Source of the DNA: Bacteroidota bacterium
GTDB taxonomy: Bacteria; Bacteroidota; Bacteroidia; Flavobacteriales; Weeksellaceae
NCBI GenBank assembly: GCA_023411265.1
Contig: JAEYOX010000099.1
Coordinates: 1-45,274, forward strand
Length of the DNA: 45,274 bases
Reading direction: 5' to 3'
Shown: positions 32,746 to 41,395 of the stretch, one piece after another
Numbering within the stretch: the first letter of the stretch is position 1
How the letters are laid out: every line of letters starts with the position of its first letter
Translations under genes and position numbers: made by a program
Notes under the pieces: generated by a model
What the model was told of the DNA's origin: nothing
What the model saw: the letters and a program-made list of their open reading frames with translations, nothing else
The model's database searches: none

Positions 32746-33795
32746 TTACAGAATCAGCATTGCATCGCCGAAGGAGTAAAATTTATATTCGTTTTTAACA
32801 GCTTCTTCATAAGCGTGCATTACAAAATCTTTTCCGGCAAACGCTGCAACCATCATCAACAATGTAGATTTAGGTGTATGGAAATTGGTGATCATCGCAT
32901 TAGCCACTCCGAAATCATGTGGCGGGAAAATGAACTTATTGGTCCATCCGTGATAAGGTCCAATTTTCTTGTTTGAAGAAACTGAGGTTTCCAGCGCACG
33001 CATGGTAGTGGTGCCCACAGCGCAAACCCTTCTTCCTCCTTCTACGGCTTTATTGATGATGTCTGCATTTTTCTGATCAATAATTGCTTCCTCAGATTCC
33101 ATTTTATGCTTGCTTAAATCTTCTACTTCAATAGGATTGAAGGTACCTAGACCTACATGAAGCGTAATTTCTGCAAAATCAATCCCTTTGATTTCCATCC
33201 TTTTCAACAGATGTTTGGAGAAATGCAGACCCGCCGTTGGAGCAGCTACAGCACCTTCGTGTTTTGCATAAATAGTTTGATAGCGCTCAGCATCTTCAGG
33301 TTCTACTTCTCTTTTAATATATTTTGGAAGCGGAGTTTCTCCAAGTTCTTTCAATTTTGAACGGAATTCTTCATAGCTGCCGTCATATAAGAATCTCAGC
33401 GTTCTTCCGCGGGAGGTGGTATTATCTATGACTTCAGCAACCAGAGATTCATCGGGAGTGAAAAAAAGTTTGTTCCCGATTCTTATTTTTCTTGCGGGAT
33501 CGACCAGAACGTCCCAAACGCGGGTTTCTTTATCAAGTTCTCTGAGCAAAAAAACCTCAATTTTCGCTCCAGTTTTTTCTTTATTTCCATAAAGTCTGGC
33601 GGGGAAAACTTTAGTATTATTGAAGATAAAAAGATCTTTCTCATCGAAATAATCTACAACATCTTTAAAAAGTTTGTGTTCTATAGTTTGGGTATCGCGA
33701 TGTAGTACCATGAGTCTGGCATCGTCCCGATGCTCGGAAGGATGCTCTGCCAGGAGGTGTTCCGGCAAATTGAAATTGAAATGAGATGTTTTCAT
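32746..33795 (-). CDS. queA: S-adenosylmethionine:tRNA ribosyltransferase-isomerase
   Basis: Makes epoxyqueuosine in tRNA by moving the ribosyl part of SAM onto 7-aminomethyl-7-deazaguanine at position 34; cytoplasmic. At 349 residues it is normal. Family marks are the N-terminal FNLPEHLLAEHPSEHRDDARLMVL, PLPKYIKREVEPEDAERYQTIYAKHEGAVAAPTAGLHF in the middle, and HVGLGTFNPIE. The promoter upstream is well matched. The next gene on the same strand, rlmN, also acts on tRNA and rRNA, a sensible partnership although a terminator separates them. Confidence 0.97.
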   Translation of the reverse strand: MKTSHFNFNLPEHLLAEHPSEHRDDARLMVLHRDTQTIEHKLFKDVVDYFDEKDLFIFNNTKVFPARLYGNKEKTGAKIEVFLLRELDKETRVWDVLVDPARKIRIGNKLFFTPDESLVAEVIDNTTSRGRTLRFLYDGSYEEFRSKLKELGETPLPKYIKREVEPEDAERYQTIYAKHEGAVAAPTAGLHFSKHLLKRMEIKGIDFAEITLHVGLGTFNPIEVEDLSKHKMESEEAIIDQKNADIINKAVEGGRRVCAVGTTTMRALETSVSSNKKIGPYHGWTNKFIFPPHDFGVANAMITNFHTPKSTLLMMVAAFAGKDFVMHAYEEAVKNEYKFYSFGDAMLIL

Positions 33796-33835
33796 CGAAT
33801 AAAATTTACGGATTTTATATTAAAATTTGAATCTG

Positions 33836-33866
33836 CAAAGATACGGCTATAAAAAGGGAAAGTCAA
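33836..33866 (-). promoter_or_regulatory. Promoter of queA
   Basis: On the minus strand TTG, a 20-base spacer and the perfect -7 box TATCTTTG. The box ends 40 bases before the ATG at 33795. Confidence 0.7.
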
Positions 33867-33944
33867 GTGCTACTTCAAGAATGCAAAAACATCGAAAAAA
33901 TATCTTCTTGAAACAGCATCATTTCGCCTTGGGAAACTTCATAC

Positions 33945-35939
33945 TTACAAAGTTTCCTTCAGCCAATCAAAAAATTCTCTTTGCCAAACCAATGCATTGT
34001 GAGGATTCAATACCCAATGGTTTTCATTCGGATAATAAAGGAATTTGGATTTTAAACCTTTCAATCTGGCGGTCTGAAAAGCTTGATTGCCCTGTTCATA
34101 CGAAACCCGGAAATCCAAACCGCCCTGAATAATCATGATGGGTGTATTCCATTTGTGAGTGAAATTGCTCGGATTAAAATCAGTATAAGCCCTCGGTGTC
34201 GGCTGGTCCCAAGGTGCACCGATATCCCAGTTGGCAAAAAATAATTCTTCAGTGGTTCCGTACCAGGATTTCATATCGAAAAGTCCATTGTGAGAAATAA
34301 ATGTTTTGAATCGGTTTTCGTGCATTCCTGCCAGCATATAAACACTGTATCCACCGTAGCTGGCTCCTACAGCGCCCATTCTTTCTCCGTCAACAAAAGG
34401 CAAGGTTTTGGCAAAATCTGCGGCCGCCAGATAATCCTGCATCACCTGTCCGCCCCAATCTCCGGAAATCTGTTCATTCCACTGCGTTCCCCAACCTGGC
34501 ATTCCTCTTCTGTTTGGTGCCACCACGATGTAACCCTGCGCTGCCATCAGGGCGAGATTCCATCGCGTGCTGAAAAATTGTGTCAATGCTGACTGCGGGC
34601 CACCCTGACAATACAGCAACGTTGGATATTTTTGATTCGGGTCAAAATTCGGCGGATACACGAACCATACGCCCATTTCTTTTCCATCTGTAGTTTTCAC
34701 CATTTTCATTTCTGAAGCAGAAGGCGTTATGGATGCATAATTTTCTTTATTAACCTCTGTTATCTGCTTCATTTTGCCGTTTTTAATATTGACAGCAAAC
34801 AGATCAGCATTGTGATTATAATCTGTCCGCGTAACGATCATTTCAGATTGAGTCTGAATCAGTAAATCATTCACATCAAAATCACCCCGGGTAAGTTGCG
34901 CTATTTTCCTGGTTTTGGTATCCAGTGAAAAAAGCTGTTTCGTTCCCCGATACGCTGCACTGAAGAAAATCTCACTGGAATTGTTTCCCCACTTTAAACT
35001 TCCGGTAACACTTTCATCCCAGTTTTCGGTAAGGTTGGTTTTTGCTCCGGTTTTCCAGTCGATAATTTTAATATCATTTTTGTCTGCTTCATATCCGTCT
35101 CTTTTCATGGAAGTGTACATGAGATATTTACCGTCCGGACTGAAAATCGGGTGATTATCATACCCTTTATTTTCCTCAGTAAGATTTTTCACAGTACCGG
35201 AAGCCAGATGATAAGCAAAAATATCTGTATTGGTAGTGGTTACATAATCTTTTCCGCTGAAAGGTTTTACCACATACAGAAGTTGTTCCGAATCCGGACT
35301 CCAGACGAAATCATCAGCACCACCGAAAGGCCTTTGCGGCGAATCCCACGGTTTCCCTTCTAGCAGATCAACAGCTGCAGTGGCCGGTTGCGTTGTATTC
35401 ACAACGAAAATATGATTGTATTTCCCTTCATTCCAGCTGTCCCAGTGACGGTGATTGAGATCTGTATAAATTTGCGCAGTCGATTTTGGAGTATCTTTAT
35501 ATTTATCTTTTCCGTACACAGTTTCTACCTGAACTTCTCTGCTGAACGCTATTTTTTTGCCGTCCGGAGAAATTTTTACGAGATTTGCTTTCCCCACTTT
35601 ATAGAACTCAGTCCATATTTTGCCCGCATCGGAGGAAATATAAATTTTCTCGCCTTCTTTAGCATACAGTCCGTTTTTGTCCCACTGAATCAGCGATTTC
35701 TTGCCGAGATCAACTTCAGTAACTGTGTTATTTTTCAGGTTGAGAAAATAATTTTTACTGTCCGATTTTTCAGTTTTTAAATCGGTTTTGCTGATTTTGT
35801 AGAACAAAGAAGCATTATCCGGTGCCGTAGCAGCGATACTGAGCCGGTTCAGGTTCCATAATTTTTCCGGGGTCATTACGTTTTGAGCATTCATCATCAA
35901 AGAAGCCGTGATGGCTAAGAAGCTGTGTTTAATTTTCAT
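33945..35939 (-). CDS. Secreted S9 prolyl oligopeptidase-family peptidase
   Basis: A 664-residue exported serine peptidase of family S9 (acylaminoacyl-peptidase/DPP-like). A signal peptide covers about 1-19. Beta-propeller-type repeats follow (for example AFSREVQVETVYGKDKYKD, FSPDGKYLMYTSMKRDGYEAD), and the C-terminal alpha/beta-hydrolase domain holds the triad Ser527 (GASYGGY), Asp609 (GGLDFR) and His641 (NENHW). It should cleave peptides in the periplasm or outside, fitting the secreted aminopeptidase elsewhere in the window. A hairpin with 8-bp arms spans its stop codon but has no T-run, so it is not counted as a terminator. Confidence 0.94.
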   Translation of the reverse strand: MKIKHSFLAITASLMMNAQNVMTPEKLWNLNRLSIAATAPDNASLFYKISKTDLKTEKSDSKNYFLNLKNNTVTEVDLGKKSLIQWDKNGLYAKEGEKIYISSDAGKIWTEFYKVGKANLVKISPDGKKIAFSREVQVETVYGKDKYKDTPKSTAQIYTDLNHRHWDSWNEGKYNHIFVVNTTQPATAAVDLLEGKPWDSPQRPFGGADDFVWSPDSEQLLYVVKPFSGKDYVTTTNTDIFAYHLASGTVKNLTEENKGYDNHPIFSPDGKYLMYTSMKRDGYEADKNDIKIIDWKTGAKTNLTENWDESVTGSLKWGNNSSEIFFSAAYRGTKQLFSLDTKTRKIAQLTRGDFDVNDLLIQTQSEMIVTRTDYNHNADLFAVNIKNGKMKQITEVNKENYASITPSASEMKMVKTTDGKEMGVWFVYPPNFDPNQKYPTLLYCQGGPQSALTQFFSTRWNLALMAAQGYIVVAPNRRGMPGWGTQWNEQISGDWGGQVMQDYLAAADFAKTLPFVDGERMGAVGASYGGYSVYMLAGMHENRFKTFISHNGLFDMKSWYGTTEELFFANWDIGAPWDQPTPRAYTDFNPSNFTHKWNTPIMIIQGGLDFRVSYEQGNQAFQTARLKGLKSKFLYYPNENHWVLNPHNALVWQREFFDWLKETL

Positions 35940-36030
35940 ATTGTTTAATTGAAAAGTGTAAAAATATTAATTTAAAATCAAGTGGGAAGAGAATGAGAAT
36001 AAAAAGCAGGATTAAATACAGTTTAATGAT

Positions 36031-36056
36031 AAAAAAAACCTTCCGTTTGGGGAAGG
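36031..36056 (-). terminator. Terminator of the thioredoxin-like gene
   Basis: On the minus strand CCTTCC and GGAAGG form a short GC-rich stem with a 6-base loop, followed by eight T. It lies 19 bases after the stop at 36076. Confidence 0.75.
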
Positions 36057-36075
36057 CTTTCGTGCGTAATTTCAA

Positions 36076-36666
36076 TTATTCCGATTTTTCTTTCGGTGTT
36101 AGCAAAGGCATAATGTGTTTCCTCATCAGTGGCCTGTGATCTTTCCAGTCCGTTCCTTCAGGAATATCTTTGTAGGATGTTACCATCTGCACTTCTCCTT
36201 TGGTATTTAAAACAAAAAATTTTGACATATCATCAATCATCTCAAATTGGGGAGGTGTGATGGAACGCAGAAATTCTTTGTATTTTTTTCCTCTGCCGCG
36301 TTTCACATAATCCTTAATGATCAGTATTTTGGCGTTGGGATAATCTTCCCATATATACTGTTTAGCCAAATGAGTAATATTTTCGTTCTCTTTATCCACC
36401 AAAAGTATATATAGATCTACATCAAAATGCTTTTCCAATGCCATGTGCGCCGGGAGATGATGCAAGCACGGAGCACACCATCTCGCAAAACTGACTAGAA
36501 CCGTATTCGGTTTCTCTGAATTCTTGGCCAGACATTTTACATCCTCTGCATCTACACGATACAAATCTTCAAAATAAGATTTCTGTATATTGCATTTCTC
36601 AAGGGCATTTTGGGAAAAAACAAGAACTGGAACAGCATACAGAACAATCATAAACTTTTTCAGCAT
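36076..36666 (-). CDS. Periplasmic thioredoxin-like protein
   Basis: A 196-residue exported protein with a thioredoxin fold. A signal peptide (1-19, VLVFSQ) precedes a domain with the active site Cys64-Ala-Pro-Cys67 (ARWCAPCLHHL); an extra Cys lies at residues 25 and 45. The later part (residues 120-196) is basic and diverges from TlpA. It may reduce disulfides or help cytochrome c maturation, but no partner gene is adjacent. The start at 36666 is set by the signal peptide and by a full consensus promoter just upstream; the longer frame to 36720 would begin before transcription starts. Confidence 0.82.
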   Translation of the reverse strand: MLKKFMIVLYAVPVLVFSQNALEKCNIQKSYFEDLYRVDAEDVKCLAKNSEKPNTVLVSFARWCAPCLHHLPAHMALEKHFDVDLYILLVDKENENITHLAKQYIWEDYPNAKILIIKDYVKRGRGKKYKEFLRSITPPQFEMIDDMSKFFVLNTKGEVQMVTSYKDIPEGTDWKDHRPLMRKHIMPLLTPKEKSE

Positions 36667-36695
36667 AATTAAAGATTTTATGGTGAATAGAAAAT

Positions 36696-36728
36696 CAAAT
36701 CTATGAATAAAACAATACATTTACAAAC
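36696..36728 (-). promoter_or_regulatory. Promoter of the thioredoxin-like gene
   Basis: TTTG, a 21-base spacer and the perfect -7 box TAGATTTG on the minus strand. The box ends 29 bases before the ATG at 36666. Confidence 0.75.
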
Positions 36729-36787
36729 TGAATATCAGCAACCCCATAACTAAATTTTGTTAAAATTCATCAGGAGAATTAATTTGT

Positions 36788-37549
36788 ATGAAAATAATAA
36801 GTTACAATGTCAACGGCATTCGAGCGGCTTTTACCAAGGATTTTTTAGGCTGGCTAAATGCAGCTTCTCCGGACATCATCTGCATTCAGGAAAGCAAGGC
36901 GGGAAACGACCAGATTGATATTGAAAGTTTTGAACAGTTAGGCTATCACAGTTTCTGGCATTCGGCGGTAAGAAAAGGATACAGCGGCGTTGGAATTGCG
37001 TCTAAAATACCACCCAAAAACATTCATTACGGTTGTGGTATTGAACAATATGACAACGAAGGCAGAATCATTCGCGCTGATTTTGAGGATTTTTCAGTCA
37101 TATCCGTGTATGTCCCTTCAGCGTCCAATATTGAGAGGCTTGGTTTCAAGCTGGAATTTTGTCATGATTTTTTGGAATATGTAAAAAACCTTCAAAAGGA
37201 AATTCCTAATCTTATTATTTCAGGCGATTTTAATATCTGTCACCAACCTATTGATATTCATAATCCCATTGGCCTTAAAAACACTTCCGGTTTTCTTCCC
37301 GTGGAGCGCGAATGGCTTTCCCGTTTCATACAAGAATGCGATCTTACCGACAGTTTCCGGTTTTTAAATCCGGATTCGCAGCAGTTCTCATGGTGGAGTT
37401 ACAGGCAGAATTCCAGAGTGCGCAACAAAGGATGGCGGCTGGACTATCATTTCGTAACCCGAACTTTGGAAAAACGCATCAGCCGGGCACTTATCCTGCC
37501 GGAAGTAAAACATTCCGATCATTGCCCCGTTTTTCTTGAACTGACATAA
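36788..37549 (+). CDS. xth: Exodeoxyribonuclease III / AP endonuclease
   Basis: Mg-dependent nuclease of the ExoIII/APE1 family; cuts DNA 5' to abasic sites in base-excision repair and degrades 3' ends. At 253 residues it is normal. Family marks are MKIISYNVNGIRAA at the start, IICIQESKA (metal Glu), RADFEDFSVISVYVPSA, ISGDFNICH (catalytic Asp and Asn), WRLDYHFVT and the final SDHCPV with the catalytic His. The start fits the family. A TAATTTG box and an AGGAG run both lie within 20 bases upstream, which leaves almost no leader. Confidence 0.97.
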   Translation: MKIISYNVNGIRAAFTKDFLGWLNAASPDIICIQESKAGNDQIDIESFEQLGYHSFWHSAVRKGYSGVGIASKIPPKNIHYGCGIEQYDNEGRIIRADFEDFSVISVYVPSASNIERLGFKLEFCHDFLEYVKNLQKEIPNLIISGDFNICHQPIDIHNPIGLKNTSGFLPVEREWLSRFIQECDLTDSFRFLNPDSQQFSWWSYRQNSRVRNKGWRLDYHFVTRTLEKRISRALILPEVKHSDHCPVFLELT

Positions 37550-37590
37550 TAAATTCTTCATTTTTATTAGTCTTGTAGCAATATATTTGA

Positions 37591-37598
37591 TAATTTTG
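37591..37598 (+). promoter_or_regulatory. -7 box of the 265-residue hypothetical gene
   Basis: TAATTTTG is a perfect -7 box 20 bases before the ATG at 37619. A second perfect box, TATATTTG, lies at 37582-37589. A TTG is 15 bases upstream, slightly too near. Confidence 0.45.
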
Positions 37599-37618
37599 TT
37601 TAAAATGCACTATTACAA

Positions 37619-38416
37619 ATGCTGATAACCCTCGAAAAATTAAAAAGAGAAATAAAAAACAGTCCGCAGGTCGCTAACTCAATACTAGGTTACACTGACC
37701 AATGGAAAAGCAGCCATTATAATACTTTGGCCGCCTTAGTTAGTGAAAGCCTGATGAAAAGTACTGTTTTGCAGGGCGAAAAGAAATTTGAACTGGGTAA
37801 TACCATTTCCGGAATGACACTGAAAAGGTTTTTTGAAGGACAAAACTCCGAAACTGCTTCCAATGATCTTCGGTTTCTTAAAACATTGGATAAACTCAGT
37901 ATCTTTCTGGGTTATCAGGATTTCAATGAATTTATTCAAAAAAATAAAAATCCTGAACATCCGGTGCCTGAAATTCCTGAATCTGTGGATCATGAATCCC
38001 GTTCTTATTTTGAGAAAATAATTCTGGGATGTGCGCGCTGCGAATTTGATTTTCTGCGAAAACTCCCTGAAATCAATCTTGATCCTCTGCAGGATTTTGT
38101 CATCGTCGGAGCTCCTTATCATACCAGAATAGACCGCTATCTTCACAAATTAAATGAGCAGGAATACATTATCAGCTCCGCACCGGAATCCAACTATGAA
38201 GTTTTTAATCTGGAAATTAAAAACAAAACCAGCCGTTCAGTCGTGATTGCTACCAGTGAATTCTGGAACCTCAATTTTATTGATGGAAATGGCGAGCCTC
38301 ATCATTATCACACCATGAACCAGCAAAATTATTTCCTGAAAAAAGATGCAGACGGAAACTGGAAAATATGGGACAATTACAATCCGAATGTTTGGGATTT
38401 GACGGATAAAATCTAA
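37619..38416 (+). CDS. Hypothetical protein with helix-turn-helix-like N-terminus
   Basis: A 265-residue cytoplasmic protein I cannot name. Residues 60-105 (ISGMTLKRFFEGQ, then RFLKTLDKLSIFLGYQDFNEFIQ) resemble the short helical motif (L-x-x-F-F ... TLD-L--FLGY---N-F) seen at the N-terminus of many uncharacterised Bacteroidota regulators. The C-terminal half has WNLNFI near 225 and WKIWDNYNPNVWDL at the end, with no recognised domain. It has no signal peptide. It lies between xth and a strong bidirectional terminator, with its own promoter. It could be a DNA-binding or ligand-sensing protein; this is a guess. Confidence 0.65.
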   Translation: MLITLEKLKREIKNSPQVANSILGYTDQWKSSHYNTLAALVSESLMKSTVLQGEKKFELGNTISGMTLKRFFEGQNSETASNDLRFLKTLDKLSIFLGYQDFNEFIQKNKNPEHPVPEIPESVDHESRSYFEKIILGCARCEFDFLRKLPEINLDPLQDFVIVGAPYHTRIDRYLHKLNEQEYIISSAPESNYEVFNLEIKNKTSRSVVIATSEFWNLNFIDGNGEPHHYHTMNQQNYFLKKDADGNWKIWDNYNPNVWDLTDKI

Positions 38417-38420
38417 AACA

Positions 38421-38460
38421 AAAAAAAACGCTGCTGGTATTGGACCGACAGCGTTTTTTT
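38421..38460. terminator. Bidirectional terminator
   Basis: A stem of CGCTG/CAGCG with seven A and seven T flanking bases and an inner GGT/ACC pairing. The A and T runs serve both the hypothetical gene and the convergent trxB. Confidence 0.85.
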
Positions 38461-38473
38461 ATTTAAATAAAAG

Positions 38474-39412
38474 TTAGTTCAGTTCGCCAAGATATTTTTC
38501 CGCATCCATGGCTGCCATACAACCGGTTCCTGCTGCTGTAATAGCCTGTCTGTAAATAGCATCCTGAACATCTCCCGCTGCAAAAACCCCCGGAAAATTC
38601 GTCCGTGTAGAGCCTTTCTCAGTAACGATATATCCGTTTCGATCTGTAGTAATCTGATCTTTGAAAATATCTGTATTCGGCTGATGTCCGATGGCAATAA
38701 AGATACCATGGACAGCGATTCTAGAAGTTTCATTGGTTTGATTGTTGATAACTACTGCTGTTTCCACCAGATTATTTTCCCCTTCAATTCCGATAAGTTC
38801 ATGATGGAATTTGACTTCAATATTAGGCGTATTTTCTACGCGGTGCACCATCGCTTTAGAAGCGCGGAATTCATTTTTCCGCACCAACATTGTCACTTTA
38901 GAACAAAGTTTGGCGAGATAGGTAGCTTCTTCAGCTGCGGTATCACCCCCTCCAACAACAATTACTTCTTTTCCCTTGTAGAAAAATCCGTCGCAGGTAG
39001 CACAGGCCGAGACACCTCCGCCGGCGTATTTTTTTTCATCATCTAATCCTAAATATTTCGCAGTAGCCCCGGTGGAGATGATTACCGTTCTGGCAAGAAT
39101 TTTTTTTTCTCCGGCCCAAAGCTGATGAACACCTCCTCTTTCTGCGGAAAACAAGGTTTTAGTAATCAGTTCATAATGTACTTTCGTATCGAACCGTTCA
39201 GCCTGCTTCTGGAGATCCATCATCATTTCGGGACCTGTAACGCCGTTCGGATAGCCAGGAAAATTATCCACTTCCGTGGTTGTTGTGAGCTGTCCGCCCG
39301 GTTCAAGACCGGTGTACAATTGGGGTTTAAGATCTGCACGTGCAGCATAAATAGCGGCCGTAAATCCGGAAGGCCCGGACCCGACGATGACACAATCATG
39401 AATATTTTCCAT
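38474..39412 (-). CDS. trxB: Thioredoxin-disulfide reductase
   Basis: Flavoenzyme that reduces thioredoxin with NADPH in the cytoplasm. At 312 residues it is full length. The FAD motif GSGPSGFTAA is at 11-20, the redox centre is Cys137-Ala-Thr-Cys140 (SACATCDGFF), the NADPH motif GGGDTAAEEA is in the middle, and GVFAAGDVQD near the C-terminus closes the FAD domain. Its neighbour clpS is on the same strand upstream but separated by a terminator and 146 bases, so they are independent units. Confidence 0.97.
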   Translation of the reverse strand: MENIHDCVIVGSGPSGFTAAIYAARADLKPQLYTGLEPGGQLTTTTEVDNFPGYPNGVTGPEMMMDLQKQAERFDTKVHYELITKTLFSAERGGVHQLWAGEKKILARTVIISTGATAKYLGLDDEKKYAGGGVSACATCDGFFYKGKEVIVVGGGDTAAEEATYLAKLCSKVTMLVRKNEFRASKAMVHRVENTPNIEVKFHHELIGIEGENNLVETAVVINNQTNETSRIAVHGIFIAIGHQPNTDIFKDQITTDRNGYIVTEKGSTRTNFPGVFAAGDVQDAIYRQAITAAGTGCMAAMDAEKYLGELN

Positions 39413-39533
39413 ATATACAAATTATTTGAAGCAAAAAGCCTCAGATTCTGATGCCCAAAAGTCGGGATTTATTTTCTGTTATTCAATTATTTTTCAATGA
39501 ATTTTGTCAATAGCCAAGAACGTTCATTCAAAT

Positions 39534-39560
39534 AAAAAAACTCCGTGAATACCGGAGTTT
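39534..39560 (-). terminator. Terminator overlapping the clpS stop
   Basis: On the minus strand AAACTCCG and CGGAGTTT form an 8-bp stem, 7-base loop and a run of seven T. The stem overlaps the stop codon of clpS. Confidence 0.8.
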
Positions 39561-39873
39561 AAGATACAATTTCACTGGTTAATCCACGTAGTATCAGTTT
39601 TTCGTGCATGGGCTTCAGGTCTTCGAGGCTACCTGTTTTTACGGTGCATTTTCCTTTATAATGCACCAGAATAGTACACTGCTCTGCCTGCTCCAGGGTA
39701 TGTTTGCAGATTTCTATTAATGATTCAATCACATAATCGAAGGTATTAACATCATCATTCCAAAGTACCAGTTTGTGTCCTTGGTCTTCATCTTCCATCA
39801 CCAGTATTTCTTCTTCGTATTTTCTTTTTGGATTATCGTAATTTCCTGGGTTCCAAATCTTGTTCATTTTCAT
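39559..39873 (-). CDS. clpS: ATP-dependent Clp protease adaptor ClpS
   Basis: Small adaptor that hands N-end-rule substrates (proteins with Leu, Phe, Tyr or Trp ends) to ClpA/ClpC for degradation by ClpP. At 104 residues it is normal. The N-terminal 35 residues are variable; the ClpS core has HKLVLWNDDVNTFDYVIESL (the N-degron pocket), ILVHYKGKCTVKTG and a C-terminal helix. The ATG at 39873 is used; a second ATG two codons later would also fit. It starts 20 bases after the stop of the CNNM-type gene, so the two are an operon. The stop codon lies inside the terminator stem. Confidence 0.95.
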   Translation of the reverse strand: MKMNKIWNPGNYDNPKRKYEEEILVMEDEDQGHKLVLWNDDVNTFDYVIESLIEICKHTLEQAEQCTILVHYKGKCTVKTGSLEDLKPMHEKLILRGLTSEIVS

Positions 39874-39893
39874 ACTTAATTTCCTTTTAAGAA

Positions 39894-41252
39894 TTAAACT
39901 TCTCCCATTTCCTCGCTCAAATCGTTTATAATATTTGGTTCTTTATATACCAGTTCTACCATTTCCACGCTTTTATTGTTCATGCGCAGAATTTTAAACT
40001 GGTATCCGTTCATATGAAATTCCTGATTTTCCTCCGGTATATCTTCCAATTCGTGTAAAATATATCCGGCAAGAGTATTGAATTCTCCTTCTTCTGAAAG
40101 CGGGAAAATGTGCGGCAAAAATTCATTAATCTCGTCCAGCGGCTGTGTTGCCTGAACCCAGAACACGTTCTCCCCCACTTTATCTACAATTTTTTCTTCA
40201 TCATCTTCTTCATCTTGAATTTCTCCTACCAACTCTTCCAGAATATCTTCGAGTGTAATGATTCCTTCTGTGCCTCCGAACTCATCAATGACAATAGCAA
40301 GGTGCTGTTTTTTAAGTTGAAAAGTTTTCATCAAGTCGGAAATTTTCTTGCTTCCTACTACGAAAAAAGCTTCACGCATGAGTATTCGAAGGTCATCATG
40401 GGTGAGTTCGCCTTTCCTTTTTACATACTCTCTAATAATTTCCTTGGTGTAAAAAATCCCGATAATATTGTCAATAGAATTTTCAAAAACCGGAATGCGC
40501 GAATATCCGCTATCCATAATCTGGTTGATGATTTCTTCTATCGGATCTTCAATATCAATGGAAAGGATGTTCTGTCTTGGTACCATAATCTGCTTGGCAG
40601 AATGATCTGTAAAATCAAAAGCATTCTTAATAATCTCATAATTCTCTTCCTGAATTTCTCCAGAATCTGCTGATTGTTTTACCAGAAGCTGAAGTTCTTC
40701 TGTAGAATGGATCTCATGTTCAGAAGCAGGATGAATTTTCATTAATCTCAGAAATGCGTTCGACATTTGATTCATGGTCCAGATAAAGGGCTTAAACACA
40801 GTGTAAAAAACCCTCAGCGGAACAGAAATGGCCATAGCCGTAGCTTCAGACTTCCGGATAGCAATAGATTTAGGAATCAGTTCTCCTAAGACAATATGCA
40901 TGACGGTAATCAGTAAGAAACTGATGATCAGTGAAATAGTAGTAATAGTGGTTTGATCCAGTGCGAGATTAAAATATACAAGCACTTTTTCAATAATATG
41001 GTGCATAGCACTTTCTCCCACCCAACCGAGGGCAAGGGAAGCGAGTGTAATACCGAGCTGCGTTGCAGAAAGATATTCGTCCAGACGTTTGATGATGAAT
41101 TCCGTCTGCTTTGCCATGGCATTTCCTTCTGCTGCTTTCAGCTGAATCTGGGAATACCGCACTTTAACAATTGAGAATTCGGCTGCTACGAAAAAGCCAT
41201 TGAGTAATACTAAGAATAACGCTAATAAAAGCTTGACTATATCCGAGTCCAT
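39894..41252 (-). CDS. CNNM/CBS-domain membrane protein (hemolysin-like, CorC family)
   Basis: A 452-residue membrane protein. The N-terminal CNNM (DUF21) domain has about three transmembrane helices in residues 1-190 (with LNGFFVAAEFSIVKVR, SATQLGITLASLALGW). Two CBS domains (about 205-330, RIPVFENSIDNIIGI, AIVIDEFGGTEGIITLEDILEELVG) and a CorC_HlyC domain (about 350-435) follow. Such proteins are linked to magnesium or cobalt transport or its regulation, and some are named GldE in the gliding bacteria, but no gliding gene is next to it. The old name hemolysin is not supported. It is the first gene of an operon with clpS. Confidence 0.9.
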   Translation of the reverse strand: MDSDIVKLLLALFLVLLNGFFVAAEFSIVKVRYSQIQLKAAEGNAMAKQTEFIIKRLDEYLSATQLGITLASLALGWVGESAMHHIIEKVLVYFNLALDQTTITTISLIISFLLITVMHIVLGELIPKSIAIRKSEATAMAISVPLRVFYTVFKPFIWTMNQMSNAFLRLMKIHPASEHEIHSTEELQLLVKQSADSGEIQEENYEIIKNAFDFTDHSAKQIMVPRQNILSIDIEDPIEEIINQIMDSGYSRIPVFENSIDNIIGIFYTKEIIREYVKRKGELTHDDLRILMREAFFVVGSKKISDLMKTFQLKKQHLAIVIDEFGGTEGIITLEDILEELVGEIQDEEDDEEKIVDKVGENVFWVQATQPLDEINEFLPHIFPLSEEGEFNTLAGYILHELEDIPEENQEFHMNGYQFKILRMNNKSVEMVELVYKEPNIINDLSEEMGEV

Positions 41253-41340
41253 TTAAAAATTGAATAACAATATTATGCAAATATATATATTTATTTTTTT
41301 GCAAGTTGGAATATTACCAAAGGCAAATTCACAGGAAAAA

Positions 41341-41375
41341 AATAAAAAAAAGCACCTTGCATTGAAGGTGCTTTT
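41341..41375 (-). terminator. Terminator of the ATP synthase operon
   Basis: On the minus strand AAAAGCACCTT and AAGGTGCTTTT form an 11-bp stem with a 6-base loop, then T-rich sequence. It lies about 20 bases after the atpG stop and ends the operon. Confidence 0.85.
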
Positions 41376-41395
41376 GGTTTTATCTGAAATTATTT

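Noticed and set aside
33932..33957. Hairpin over the stop of the S9 peptidase
   Set aside because: Arms of 8 bp but no T-run on the minus strand; not supported as a terminator.
40110..40673. Plus-strand open frame of 187 residues in the CNNM gene
   Set aside because: Antisense to a conserved multi-domain protein; low-complexity Phe/Asn-rich product.
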